In this document: positions 38,701-50,856 of the stretch, piece by piece
Layout of the letters: each line of letters opens with the position of its first letter
Numbering within the stretch: the stretch's first letter is position 1
Origin: Fasciola hepatica
Lineage: Eukaryota; Platyhelminthes; Trematoda; Plagiorchiida; Fasciolidae
Direction of reading: 5' to 3'
DNA length: 64,000 nucleotides
NCBI GenBank assembly: GCA_948099385.1
Contig: CANUEZ040000167.1
Location: 2,438,001-2,502,000 of the forward strand
Program-made: the position numbers and the translations under genes
The notes under the pieces: model-generated
Seen by the model: only the letters and a program-made list of their open reading frames with translations
What the model was told of the DNA's origin: nothing
Databases searched by the model: none

Positions 38701-41037
38701 TAACGGAACGACAGCATTAGAAAATTTTATCTCATCAAAAAGCATGAACTCAGATATGGCCACTCTCAAAGGCTTCTCCAGGTTCCAGTGGTTGATCCAT
38801 CGTAGGTGATTTCTAGGTTCGATAGTGTCTACCTCAATGTTTTTACCCCAGTCATTTACTCCACTATTACCACACACGCAATACCGACTACCTGACCATA
38901 AGTTATACAAAAGGGGTCAGTAAGTTAACATTAATCTTCTAAAACCGCGAATCTTCACAAAAAATGAACCCAAATGATTAACAGTCCTTTTTATTGCACT
39001 GACTCAATTATGGTCGTTGAGTCGTTACTCACTGACAAAATTTGACATTAGTTAGCTTTGTAGCAAATCGTGGAAATCACAGGTGGCTGGTACAAGTCAG
39101 TGCTTTCTGTCACGTGCATAACTTTAAACTGAAGTCGCCAATGACTCTCCGGCTAACGATTTCGTTCCTCAGTTAGACCTAAGCATCTGACCGAGACCTC
39201 AAATGTGAGTAAGAATTGCTCTGTATATATCAGTGTACTTGGTGTTTTGTACTTAGAGCTTCACTGCGACAAACAAAACTGTATTTGCGTATCATCAGTT
39301 GAAATGGCGAGTAAAATTGTGGTGGTCTTTTTTAGCACATAACAAAGCAAGTATCCACATTGAGACCAATCATTCTATGAGATGGTATGATCTTGTGATA
39401 TAACATTCTCCTCAGAATGGTACGGAATCAAAATACGAATAAATCGCACTGTGTAAAGTAGGTTTTTATATTCGGTCCAAGTAGATATAATATTGTGGCA
39501 TGTAAATACAAAGTATCGGATGAGACTCACGGGTATAGTCAATCATGATTACCCACCTTTCGATAATTTTCGTCATTTTAAATGCCCAGCATTTACCAGT
39601 ATCCTTTTTTTGTTCTTATTGGTGGACACACAGTTACTCATAAGTAATATGGACTCCTTTTAGTTAGTTGTTGCCAGAAGCTGCCTCCCACTTATTTCGT
39701 TTCCGTGTGATCTTATCAAAATGGCGCTGCTAATGAGTTGACCGTAGGAGGCTAAGAAACACCAGTTGGGATTAGCATTAACCATTGCGATTTATTCACA
39801 TGCACAGACTAGCCACCCGCACTGCTCATCTTGTCTTCCTTTGAATAACAAACAAAAGAATGACTAAACCTGAATCCTACTGTTTCACCTTCCAAGACCG
39901 TTTGGAAATTAATTCCTAGTTCCATCTTTCATGTTTGAATTTCTATTTTGGCTACTGAAAACATGCGTAGTAGCTAGCTGTGGAGAGACAAGAGTCAAGG
40001 ACACCACTGTTTGCCAATTACAATTTCAAAAGTGCAAAGAATGCTGAGAAGTGCTGACATATTCCGACAGAGCTGTTAGTGACTCGTCAATGTTTTCTAA
40101 GCTCACCTTCTGCTTGAGTACAACAAGCGATAGCACAGAAGCTTGTTTTCGGTGCTTCATGGTTGTCTAAAGACGACACGTTTCGCAAGCATTGGTGTTA
40201 CGATGACAGAACAACAAGAAAATGGTCATAACGATGAAGACAATTGAAAAATACGTGTTCAAAAAGTTATTGTGTCACAACTGTTATCATGAATTGTTAA
40301 TTGTGACGTGGTGAAAAACCACCTAGAGGTGTCTGCAAATGCGTTTGTCGGAAAATTGAACATTCAAACATGTAAGCGAAAGGACCGTATGTGCGTGTAT
40401 GCGTGCAAGTCGAATCAGCTGACCACAGTTCGATGTGCGTACAAAGCAGACATCCATGGATGACTCAGCAGTGATGAGACAACATTCAAAATGATCAAAT
40501 ATCCAGACTGAGGTGGTTCTGCACAGCTTCAAAATCAACACACGCCTAGAGGGGTGTTTATACGCTGCTCGACGAAAGTATTGGACTCCCTCATTTTTAC
40601 GGTTTTGACTTCTCTAACGAATTCGTATCTAGTCAGAAAGACAGAAGGCACAATATTACACGGTATACCAAGTTACAGAGTAATACTGCACATTATGTGC
40701 TAACTAAAACAGAAAACGTTTCAAACAAGGGTGGTAAAAGAGTAGGAATCTAGTGCCGGGCGCTGTCCCATGGAATACTTCACAGAACCAAATCTGCCAT
40801 AGTGCCCCACATTAAGTTGATCAATTGGGCTTGTGAATTTTGTGACTGACAAATCTATGAGAACAGAGAGAAGACATGAGTCACGAGATGCAAGCATTTC
40901 GTCTACTCTTGTCAACCGCGGACGTAAAACGTTTCAGTATATATACATGGTACAGTAGGGAGGTAAGTGCAACAGTAAAGTAGGCACGATCGAAAGTGCT
41001 TACAGCACGTACGTTGGGGAGAGTGAAGTCTGTCGTG
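38701..41037. other. Unidentified sequence, mostly missing from copy B
   Basis: Positions 39114-41284 have no counterpart in B. No gene is seen. The last few hundred bases before 41038 may be the 3' untranslated part of the Penelope element. Confidence 0.4.
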
Positions 41038-42515
41038 TTAACGCCAAGGTAAACGAACACTTTGGGTCAATCGTTTTTGTGCACAAAGTGCTGGCTGATG
41101 CATCATGATTAGAATAGCTTCACTGAACGCTAATAGTTTCGGTGTTGAATTGGGCAACAATGCTTTGAAACACTGGGTGAGGTCAACTTTGTGACCTGAT
41201 GCAATCAAGTGTCTTCCAATCGAAGAAGCTGGCGGTTTCACGTCGTTGTGTATTGCCCCAGCAGGTTGCGTCATCAAGTTTGACAGCCATTTGGGTATGC
41301 ATTCTGACACTCGTTGAGTCAAGCAACGATCCGTCCTGCCAATATAAACAACACTGCAACTGCAAGTGAACTGATAGACAATATGTGAGATATTGGGATC
41401 AGCAAGACTGTTTGAATGATTTTGAAAACGTAACCTTTTGGTCGTCTGCAGCAAATGCAACTGCGCCGCTGTGTATGTGTGCCTTAGAGCTGACTTGAGA
41501 TTACAATTTATTTGATTGAATAAATGATCTCCTTTGAAAGGCAAAGTGATAAAAACTTGCTTCTTCTCCACATTCATTGTTTTCGCGCGCACAAGTCTCG
41601 ACCTCTGATGTTTTCTGATAAAGTTCTCCGGATAACCGTCAGCCAGCAGCGTTCTTTTAATGAACTCCTCTTCGTTTTGTATTTGATCTTCTGTACAGAT
41701 TTTCTGGGCTCTGTTGAAGAGAGTTCTGACCAATCCACGTTTGTAAGCCACTGGGGCCAAGCTGGAGAATTGTAAATAACGTCCACCCCACGTTGCTTTT
41801 CGGTGGATTCTGCACTGTAGAGTCCCATCTTGACGCCTGGTTAATTGAATATCTAGAAAGGACAAACTGTTATCGCGTTCTTCTTCGTGAGATACACTGA
41901 GGTTCGGGTGAATAGAGTTAAGAACGTTACCAAAAGGGATAAATCGTTCTTCAGTCGTAGAAATTAAAATATCATCCACGTATCGTCTGTAAAATAGAAA
42001 TTGGGAAATATTATCACAGAGCTGTTTTTCGATCGTACCCAAAAATACATCTGCCTAGGTTGGGCCCAGAGGGCTTCCCATAGCCACACCATCCGTTTGT
42101 TTGTAAGCTTTACCTTCAAAATTGAACCGAATGTTTTCTGTGCATAAAAGAATGAGTTCTTTAGGGTATTCAGCAGGAATAGACAAGTGAAAATCAAGCG
42201 AAGAAATAAAATCACATGGATAATCTACTGTTTCACGAAGAGGAACCTTTGTAAAAAGTGACTCAACATCGACGGAATACATTTTATCCGAACTCACTGC
42301 AATACTGTTTAGCAAAATCGCGAGTTCAAATGAGTCTTGTAGACAAAATGGTGTTATATGTTTCCGAACGGGGGTAAGAATCTTGACGAGCCACCGGGCA
42401 AGTATGTGATAAGCCGAGTTTTGCATGCATAATGTCGGCCTCAAAGGGACTCCAGGCTTGTGTACTTTGGGAGGTCCTCTCAAGTAGGGCGTCTGTGTTC
42501 CAAGTGGTATAGCAA
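41038..42515 (-). pseudogene. Penelope-like element RT and GIY-YIG endonuclease (A), one nonsense codon
   Basis: The complement is one long reading frame interrupted only by TAG at 42055-42057. In order: YLRGPPKVHKPGVPLRP, SVDVESLFTKVPL (RT motif A), GVAMGSPLGPT (motif B), then the stop, ADVFLGTIEKQL, FYRRYVDDILIST (motif C), a connector with RTLLADGYPENF, then a C-terminal GIY-YIG nuclease: HIVYQFTCSC, VVYIGRTDRCLTQR, RHLIASGH and FSEAILIMMHQ. This RT plus GIY-YIG layout is specific to endonuclease-bearing Penelope-like elements. Copy B has TTG (Leu) at the stop position. The N-terminal part of the protein is missing or decayed beyond 42515. Confidence 0.93.
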
Positions 42516-43338
42516 ATTCGCGAGTTCAAATGAGTCTCGCTTGCATCTCGCGACTTATGTCTTCTCTCTCTTCTCATGAATTGGATAAAGGGGACCCAGT
42601 GTTTCAAATCTATGAGAGGTGGAATCACGTGATTCGTGTTTACTGGAACACGTGAGGCACCCTAGTGATCTGGGTAACGGTCATTAAAATCGGTTCAACG
42701 GATACCCCTTATAGAACTCACGGCGAATTCCGTCTGCGCAATGCCACACGGAAATAAACTAACGGATTTCTAAAGTGGCAACGACTTAAACGCAGACATT
42801 GTGGAGTCATTCATTCTGGGCCTGTTTCATTGACAACCTACAAATTATACGAACAGCTCCATTACACGAAGCGCAGGCCTTCGTCATAATAATCGAAATT
42901 TTACGCCTTCATTTTGTGCTTCATTTTAGGTGGTAAGTTTTTGGGTATGAATCATCGCTTGGTACGATGAGCGAGCAACAGAGTCCGTTTGAGTTCACAA
43001 GTTCTGCCACATGATGGTTTCAGACAAAGATGACACATGCAAATGTCGCTGTCAGTGGCTTACTTGCATTTATTCTGGTGAGTCATTTTCAACCGCAAGG
43101 CACTATTCTGTCGTGAATGCCCCAGCGAGATGAACAAAGCACAATGTAAAACGAAATACACGAATTGTTTGGAATAATAAGTAAGTCACAATGGGTGCCA
43201 ACTAAATAGTCACTTCACAACACGCTAGCAGATAGCACGTCAGGACATATCCAGAATCCACGTCAAGGCTTGAGCCAACGGATTCGAGATCGATATTACG
43301 GTTGATCGATGAGACTAGAAAAGATTCCCGTCAAATGG
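42516..43338 (-). other. 5' flank of the Penelope-like ORF (A)
   Basis: Stops interrupt the frame upstream of 42515. About 50 bases near 42985-43040 (from GTTTGAGTTCACAAG) recur near 44420-44480, suggesting a further dispersed repeat. No promoter can be assigned. Confidence 0.35.
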
Positions 43339-43975
43339 TGGTTGGTCGTATCACCAATCAACCAATCGGATGAGAGGTTACCGAATGCAAGTTTGAACCA
43401 ATTGATCGGTGTTGCAAAGATTGGTGACAGTGATTCCTCCTCCTATATAAACAGCGTTTTCTGAGCTAATCGAATGAGATGATTTGAAGACAATAAAGAT
43501 TTCCCATTAGACCTAATGGGACGGATCAAAAGACTCAGCTGTTGTATAACCACTCTAATATGGATGAAATAAATACAAAATCCAAGTGTGGGTGAAAACA
43601 AATCTTAAACATGATATGTGTATCTGACTGTTGGTGATAATTGTTGAGTTTGAAACTAGCTTAGATAGATATAGAAGATTATTGTGGGACCTGGTGAATA
43701 ATACTGGAACACATTTGTCAAATCTCCATCAAGATGATATAACTGGGCAGCCAGTATGTTCGAAGAAAGCCTCAGACAAGCCTAATGGTGTTAGTCTATT
43801 ACATAAACAAGGAGTTGATCGTAGAGAATTTCATTACTTCTAGATAGACAATTGAGGATGTGAGCACGAATTTGAAGTCTGTGACAAGTAAGCCAGGGAA
43901 TAAGGCTGCGCAATTGCAGTATCAATATGGTAGCATGCACGAGGAGATGAAGTGCTGGGGGTCTTTCGTCATGGG

Positions 43976-44024
<49 letters not shown>

Positions 44025-44510
44025 TTATACATCTGATTTCCAGAGAAGGTACACAAAGGAGATTCGGTAATTGAGTGTGATCTGGGTAGTGTAGGTACTG
44101 TCTTCGATCTTCACTGAGCGATGTAGTGATTTGTGGGTTTTCTTTGAGCTGGTTTTCATGGTCATATACGACTCCATGAAACCAGTGTTCACAATGACGT
44201 GTGATATGCAGTTTTTCTGTTTGCATTATGCAGATGGATGAATTTGGGGAGGAGTAGTTGTGGGCTCCTCACTGTAACTGGAGTAAGCACTGGAAATATT
44301 GATTTTTAAACTGGAAATAACGAATAATATTGTGGAATGACATATATTGCTTTGTTTGGCGAAGGAACGCGGAAACTGACCACTGAGGTTTATCGTGATG
44401 GGGTATTTTCGGCGTCCGGTTTGAGTTCACAAGATGGATCACATGATGGTTGCAGACACAAGGTGACACAACGTTTAGTTTGCTATTTAAACGTCAGTTC
44501 TATTTATATA
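43339..44510. other. Spacer between duplicates, left part
   Basis: It contains a CA microsatellite but no identified gene. Whether this belongs to the duplicated unit cannot be told, because copy B leaves the window first. Confidence 0.4.
43979..44022. repeat. (CA)22 microsatellite
   Basis: Forty-four bases of uninterrupted CA. The Val/Cys-only frames across it are artefacts. Confidence 0.95.
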
Positions 44511-44513
44511 TGA

Positions 44514-44650
44514 CTGGTAGTGATTGGGTGGTTTAGAGTTTGTGATTATCACATTGGAGGTCAGAGATTCGAGTCACGCTACCGCCGGTCACTTTGGTGG
44601 TACAGAGTAATCCGCTGTCGTCCGGCTCGTAATCAAACAAGTGCCATTTC
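44514..44650 (+). mobile_element. tRNA-derived SINE
   Basis: The head has an A-box-like GATTGGGTGGTTTAGAG and a B-box-like AGATTCGAGTC about 35 bases later. The body GTAATCCGCTGTCGTCCGGC follows, as in the SINEs near 24 kb. Confidence 0.65.
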
Positions 44651-44849
44651 GAAGTGGTATGCAAAACTTGAGTACAAAATTTCAGCGTTATTGGTCGAAT
44701 GCACTGAAATTATATCTCGATGCTGTCATACTTTAGTTAATATTGATCAGGAACAGCAGTTATTGTTCTGGTTCCTCATAGTTTGTCCACCGAAACGTCG
44801 GCATGTTTCCGTGATATCCGTTTGCCAAGCCATGACTCACGATCACTCT

Positions 44850-45206
44850 TCAAAAATCAAGATTGACACGTTTTTGAGTAATCAAAGCATATCGTTCAGT
44901 TTCACGAAAGGTGCCCGCATTCATCGCAGTTCTCGCAGCAATGTTCAAACTTCGTTCCATCAACCTGTTTGGGCCTATCGAAAATTTCATCCCGTTTTTC
45001 ATCTTTTTGATTTCAAAAGCTTGCTCATCGACCTGTTCTCTGGAAAATTCTTTAAGCTTGTTTGCATCCTGCTGCTGCACGAAATGCACATTTGTCCCAC
45101 ACTTGAATACGGCAATTTTATGGGGCGGGAGCTGTTTGAGTTTGTTTCTAGCTTTCTCATTCTCTGAATTTCCCATCAACCGCATCGTGGGCAAGCGGTC
45201 AGTCAC
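44850..45206 (-). other. Unknown reading frame with protein-like composition
   Basis: About 109 codons from an internal ATG (near 45176) or 118 from a GTG, rich in Lys, Asn, Glu and Gln (for example KLKEFSREQVDEQAFEIKK). The opposite strand is also open over this stretch but reads as Phe/Leu/Ser-rich, the usual shadow of a real frame. No domain is recognised, and the upstream stop and lack of clear splice sites leave it unresolved: an orphan exon, a retrocopy piece or chance. Confidence 0.3.
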
Positions 45207-45364
45207 TTATCAGGTTTCAGTGTGTCAAACCTTAACATTTCAATTTGACTTAGTCGCAAAACGACAAAATCGTGAACATCATCCCCTTTGAAAGCAGGGA
45301 TCAGGAACAGTTTGTTTCGTGACTTTTAGTGCAACACCCTCAATGTCACGATCGATCTTTGAAT

Positions 45365-45470
45365 CGCAAAGTTGAGCCAACCCAGTCCTGCAGTAGCGTT
45401 TTACAAACCGAAGGTTCAAAACACATCCCAAACATCACTGCACTGTTGTTTAGGCTATCATTTCCCTTGT
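45365..45470 (-). mobile_element. RTE LINE family 3 scrap
   Basis: About 100 bases parallel 27590-27690 (TTGAGCCAACC, CAAAACACATC, CATTGTTG), the region around the CFAPSKC block of the RT. Confidence 0.55.
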
Positions 45471-46394
45471 TTATCATAGCTACTGTATTATTTTTTCTAT
45501 CCAAGCCACCGGTTATGTTGTTCATAGGTTATTGACACACGTTTTAGTGGGATCAACAAAGTACCATGTGGATTTTTGAAACGAACTTCGGAATCTCTAA
45601 TGAAATTCAGACGGCTTCGTTTTGTGAATTTCGACTGCACAGCCCGATCTCGATCGAAAAAACGTTCCTAAGCGGAGGCGTAGTTATTGTACTTTTATAC
45701 TGTTAAGATAGATTCCATGACGGTATTACGCGAATAAAGTAACAGGATTGTGATAATGCAGTTGTGAAACTGTTTGCAAATGGACTTTGATGACATGACC
45801 AGATTACTTTGTTTTTAACATTCCGACTGCTAACTGAACGAAGTCAATCGAAATCGTTCTGTGGATCAAACTGCGCATTCATTTTAGTTAGCTGTATTGA
45901 AATACGCTTCGGTTATGACATAACATGCCCCACACACATGACTCCATTCAGTTGCTGTGATCCAAACGCGTAAACAGGCTTTTAAAGTCCGGGTTTGTGG
46001 ATTCCACTTCATCCATTTCCACGTCCAAGTGATATTTTGATCCATTCTAACGGCTGCAAACAATTGATGTCGAGCTAATATTTTGTCACAGGGGTCATAT
46101 TTTGAGAGAAAAACACATTTTCATCTACGTGAATTTGTCCACTTTTCATCGGAAACTTTCCGTCTCATCGAAGAAGAACATTTGAAAACTATTGAACTGA
46201 ACTCATAAATAGATTCGAGAATGTGGTAACACGAATCATTTACTTGACGGCTATGCCATTGGATTGCTGACTGTATCCGGGCCTCTAAAATAGTGCCCAC
46301 AGTATTCACTGCATGCTTATGGGTATTGGTTTTGAGATGCCAGTCGGGTATATATTATAAATCTCGTGAAATTTCCAAAATCGTTATGAAATAT

Positions 46395-46500
46395 GGTAAG
46401 CAAATTTGACAGACGGATGGAAGCCACCCAAGCTTTTGTACCTGACGTGTTCTACTAACTGAGCTACGAGGCTACGTTCGATAGACTTAAATTTTCGCTT
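46395..46500 (-). other. tRNA-like A-box sequence
   Basis: The complement contains CGTAGCTCAGTTAGTAGAAC, very close to the D-arm/A-box consensus of several tRNAs. No B box or cloverleaf follows, so it may be a SINE head or tRNA relic. Confidence 0.35.
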
Positions 46501-46822
46501 GTGTGTCATTCAGTTTACCCAGCTAAATCACGTTAGCATATGGTGCTAGGAACCGTTTCACTAACTCCGATGAGAAGATTATTCTGCCTTCGAATCATCT
46601 CGATTTATCAGTACAAAACGACAGTTTATTACGGTCGATGGTGGTCATAACCAAATTTTGGATCGCACAATTGTTGGTTCACCTGGTATTCTCGGTCAGC
46701 TCTTCTGAGATGTTAGTCTGGGAACAAATTCAGTTGGTTTGTTCGGTTCAGACGACGTCTGATATTTGATTGACTCTTTGGTTCAATGCGTTTGCTCCAA
46801 TATTGTCCTCGATTCAGTACAG

Positions 46823-46960
46823 GTGATGAAGTGCTGGCTGTTCGCCAAACCATAGAGCTGTCAATTGAACGAACCAAGCCTTCTGTCGGCAATGTGCGAG
46901 CTCATTCCCTCATACGTGGCATCCGACTCAGTGAACTAACTTCTCATACGACTACCTACG
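46823..46960 (+). other. Candidate isolated coding exon
   Basis: A 46-codon stretch between AG (46821-46822) and GTAGAA (46961) reads GDEVLAVRQTIELSIERTKP, then VRAHSLIRGIRLSELTSHTT. The composition is protein-like with an amphipathic helix pattern. No family is recognised and neighbouring exons were not found. Confidence 0.25.
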
Positions 46961-47819
46961 GTAGAATTCTCCTATCACAGATTGTCATGGCCAAATGCTA
47001 ATATAATTTAAGTAGCTGATCATTACGACTCATTTTTTGAAGTGTCCAGGGCCCTTTGGCTTGGTCTTACAGTTCACCTTGCAGGACACTGTAATATAGA
47101 GCATGGGTACAGTCAGCACGAGCATTTAAGGTTCGCTGAGGTCAACGCATTTTTTGATATTTATGAAGACGGTATTTTTACTATCAGTTGTATTATTTGT
47201 GCTTTTGAGTATTTCAAAAGCAATCTAAGGGTAAACAGTTTGTGATGGGAAGATGAAAATTATTATCAACTAATTCTCCATATAGCAACTGTTCATAGCT
47301 CAAAACAGAAGACCAATAAAATGAGAGCTAACTATACAATGGGGTCGTCCTTGTTGAAGATAATCAGATGTAGCGCATATTCGCTGGGTTTCAATTGGGA
47401 CTGGAATTCAATGGACAGATGGCAGGATGGTGGGTTCGTGTACTAATCAATATACTTGAACTGATGAAACGTACTGAACTGGCTCGGACAACGTCGCAGC
47501 AGTGATTATTTAAGTGCTTCAGTGTAAGTAATCCTGGGGAAGGAGTCAATTCACTACTTCCTATCGATACAAGTATTTTGATTCATAAACGAACTGGCCA
47601 TCACGCATGCCAATTGAATTCTGGCAACTGTTGGAACTCTCGGCTAAAGTGCATTGCATCTGATGACTACACCAAACAGTATATAAGCGCATCTCCTGGA
47701 AAACCACTGGTTAACCAATCACAGCTGGCTTCTAGCTGGTCGAGGGAGCAAGATTGTGCCGGACTAAGTCACGTGAACTGCATACCGAAGTATCACAACC
47801 CTCATTCCTCAAGAATTTC
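46961..47819. other. Unidentified sequence
   Basis: A 103-codon plus-strand frame at 47578-47889 has no motif and overlaps the antisense Gypsy tail. Nothing else is seen. Confidence 0.4.
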
Positions 47820-48600
47820 GTCATCTATAAAGCTCATCTATTTTACTGATTTTGGAACTGAACTTGGCGGTGGTAGATGGGACTCGTAGGTAGCTACCTC
47901 TGTTCGCAGAACTGGTGGACTATCAACCCCAACACCACCTACTTCGGTATCCTCGTTCACCACTGTTAAGTGAATCTGACAGAGATGGTTTCGACGTACA
48001 AATAAATCATTCAGATCTGCATTTTAAACTATAGATTAAACGAGTTGTCTGGTAATGATTCCACGAGGTGGTCGAAGTTCAGTGCCACGGAAATAGGTGA
48101 AACCACTGAGATCGAGGCAATTGAGCAGTCACCTTTGTCTCCTTGACTTGAATGAAATGGCCAACCCTCCTTCGTAGACAAATGCAATGTGCTCCGATAT
48201 TGCAAAATGGGTATACCCGGGAATGTATCCAAATCAGACAACGTTTTCGGGCTGGCTATTTTCTGAGTATTTCCCAAAGTGCATACCTTATTATCCGTTG
48301 CATCATTGGAATACGGATTTCGAAGTGCTATACGGAGATGTTGACGTCCGATTTCGTCAAACCAATTTATAAGCTCGGTTGTGCAAAACTGCGATCACTT
48401 ATCAGTGACGAACAATTGCGGAATCCCCTCATGGAAGTAGCATTTTCGAATCACTTGAATTACAAACGAATTGGTTGGTGCACTCGTCGTGATTACTACG
48501 TGGTACATCGTCGAGACTTTTTCACGTAATCGTAATGAATTTGTCACACTCGGTTCTCTTCTGAAAAGACATCCACCGTGGTAGATGATCTCATCTCTGC
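47820..48600 (-). pseudogene. Ty3/Gypsy retrotransposon integrase relic
   Basis: The complement, read across one or two breaks, gives RKCYFHEGIPQLFVTDK, a stop, SQFCTTELINWFDEIGRQHL, ALRNPYSND (48450-48290). This matches the integrase catalytic core TDNGSQF, then NPxSNGxxE, with the second catalytic Asp visible. Downstream come SPKTLSDLDTFPG and ILQYRSTLHLSTKEGWPF (48250-48160), the C-terminal core of Ty3/Gypsy integrases. A tail rich in Pro and Ser extends to about 47820. No LTR, protease or RT is seen nearby. The two central stops and the lost Gly show that it is dead. Confidence 0.72.
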
Positions 48601-49006
48601 TGGTGAAATGTTCATGTCAAAAGCCATTATCGGATGAATGCTATATCATTTAGTATTGACGTAATACAAACCGTCGATTGTCGGTTGTAAAATAACTAAT
48701 GATTAATTCGTGGAACTACAAACGAAAGGAGTTTTACGTTGTGGTGACTAACTTGTCATTCCACTCCCACTGTGTAAGATGATTCTGTAGTTAGTTGGTT
48801 GTGGATAAGATGCAATGACTGGCTCGATGTATGTGTTGATGACCGGAATTGGACACACGACGACATACAACTGCGATGCGTGCTTGCAAAATGTCAAATT
48901 GAGATCAAAACACTGGAACTCATGACCTGAGAGCTACACCCTGTGGTAGCGTGTTTATACTGACTTCTGTGGCCCGTTGTTGAGCAGATACGACAATTGG
49001 CGATTC
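48601..49006. other. Spacer up to the copy-B border
   Basis: Nothing recognised; possibly more decayed Gypsy sequence on the complement near 48600-48660. Confidence 0.4.
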
Positions 49007-49205
49007 GCTTCCTTACTCAGTCTGTCGGATAATACATGCGGACTGAACGATGTCTGCATTTCACGAGTTTCGCTCCTAGAAAATATAGGGTCGGTCTCAT
49101 TCGAACGTGGCTTCATTGAGCACGTAAAATACACACAGATGACACATCAGTTGAGGAATATGAAAAGCCGTATACACAGGCACAACCGAGTAATCGATAA
49201 ATAGT
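49007..49205 (+). pseudogene. Penelope-like element scrap at the duplication border (B)
   Basis: Counterpart of 26471-26700 with the same connector-type block, similarly interrupted by stops. Confidence 0.55.
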
Positions 49206-49324
49206 CCATTTACAGTGACGATGTTATCAGCGCTAACCGGGAGCAATCAGACCATCAGTTGCAACATCGATTAGGCGAAAGCCTTGTGTGACTCCAAACA
49301 ACTCACGTAATATCACACGGTTTC

Positions 49325-50856
49325 AGTTTATTCAATCATTAACTTGGCACTTCTATGCTCTGGTTTCGGTTGCTACCTTACAGCATCGTCGAGCAAATGG
49401 CAAAAAGAACAGAAGCATAAAGTGTAAGATCCAAAAAACAAGGTAATAATTGGAAAATCAAGAGGACAACGAGAGAGTTCGAATGCATCTACGCCACTGA
49501 CAGTGACATCTAGCCATATCACTCAATGTCTCCAACCATTTGGTAGGTAGGTCACTTGGACCCTAACCTAGAAGTCTAACACGTCCTACTCAGCCTAGTC
49601 CACTGGTTAGGGATTTCATGCCTTTATGCCATGTCATGAACTGATCACTTCGACTTACCTTCCAATCACAACCTGCCTCAGAGAACAGCGTACGTCGATG
49701 AAATCTGTCGGTTGGCATGCGGAACACATGTCCAGACCACCATAACCTGCTTAGATTTAGTACTTGATCCAGAGACTGACCTCTCATTCCAAAAACATTA
49801 CGTCCAACCTCAGCACTGCTGATACGGTGTTCCCACCATACTCAGACAATGCTACGGAGACATCGATGCTCGAACACTGACAGTCTTTCTCTATTTTCTT
49901 TACTTAACGGCCATGTTTCTGAGCCGTGTAGAAGAGCGGACCTAACAGTCGCATCGTATACTCGACCCATACCAGACAATCGGGTGTCATGATGGAGGTT
50001 GCAAAAGTCAAACGAGCCCTCTGGGTGCATTGTTGTGTAGGCTATCCAAAGGAGTTTGAAAGTTATCTGGATCTTCACTCAGAAGAACAATATCGTCCGC
50101 ATATTCCATGTCAGACAGTTTACTGCCCGAGCAAAGATCAATACCACAATTCTCACACGAGGGTAGGGCTATCACAAGAATCAGTTCAATTGCAAAACTG
50201 GAGAGGAAGGGCGAAAGAGGACAACCCTGACAAACACCACTCTCCGTGGTGAATTTGGGTGAACGGTCGCCATAAGCACGAACTCAGGTTCAGCTTTTCG
50301 TATACAAGCATTAGAAGAGAGGAATGAAATTCTCTGGCACACCCTTCAATGAGAGTCAGCACCAGAGAACTGCGCGGTCGACTGAATCGAACGGCGTCTT
50401 CAGATCAAGAAAAAGATAGATTGTGAACCTGCGGGAGATATTTCCGTGCTCTAAGATTTGCCGAAGCGTTAATATGTGATCGATACAACTCCTGTCGGGT
50501 GTGAACCGGTTTGATTCTCACGCGTAAACACTTCACGCGAGCTGGATAATCAGTGGAAAATAAGCTCGGTAAGCAGCTTGGAAGCTATATTTACCAAGCT
50601 AATTTCTCTGTGGTTTTCACAAGAGGACCTGTCACCCTTCTTGTAAATCGGCACAATCATCGATTCACACCATTCCCTGAGAATCTGCTCATTATCCCGG
50701 ATTATCATATACAGCATTACACAAAGGGATTGCTCCGATATGTTGAGATCTTGGTCATTCTCAGTTTTAAGGGTGAATTGTTCAAAGATCACGGATGGCT
50801 TATCAGTTCGGGGCCACATTTTCAACCTAAAATCTGGTCTTATTTTCACTGGTTAT
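49325..50856 (-). mobile_element. RTE LINE family 3, RT to 3' end (B)
   Basis: Counterpart of the element at 26.8-28.5 kb. The 178-bp gap near 50027 removes the CFAPSKC block. The C-terminal part is slightly better preserved than in A: LSRLWWSGHVFRMPTDRFHRR, then WHKGMKSLTSGLG, is open at 49787-49590. Confidence 0.8.

Larger units (their letters stand above)
26471..43338 (+). repeat. Segmental duplication, copy A
   Basis: The whole stretch has a collinear partner at 49007-64000 in the same orientation. Offsets change stepwise with indels: 22536 at the start, 22359 after A-only sequence at 27491-27668, about 22614 after an A gap at 34575, about 23116 after a second A gap at 35143, about 22838 after a replaced block at 35917-36503, and 20662 after a 2.17 kb block (39114-41284) that is missing from B. 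Between indels the copies differ by only a few bases per hundred by eye. Copy B runs off the window, so the right end of A is unknown. Confidence 0.95.

Noticed and set aside
42326..42628. 100-codon minus-strand frame overlapping the Penelope RT (also 62988-63290)
   Set aside because: It is an alternative frame over the RT coding sequence with no motif of its own.
44520..45167. 215-codon plus-strand open frame
   Set aside because: Its start lies inside the SINE and it reads Phe/Leu-rich opposite a better-looking minus-strand frame; probably a shadow.
27519..47470. CTGATGA-type cores (27521, 47461) as hammerhead ribozymes, which some Penelope elements carry
   Set aside because: I found no GAAA partner and cleavage site in the right spacing near these cores or near the Penelope ends. 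A covariance-model search would be decisive.
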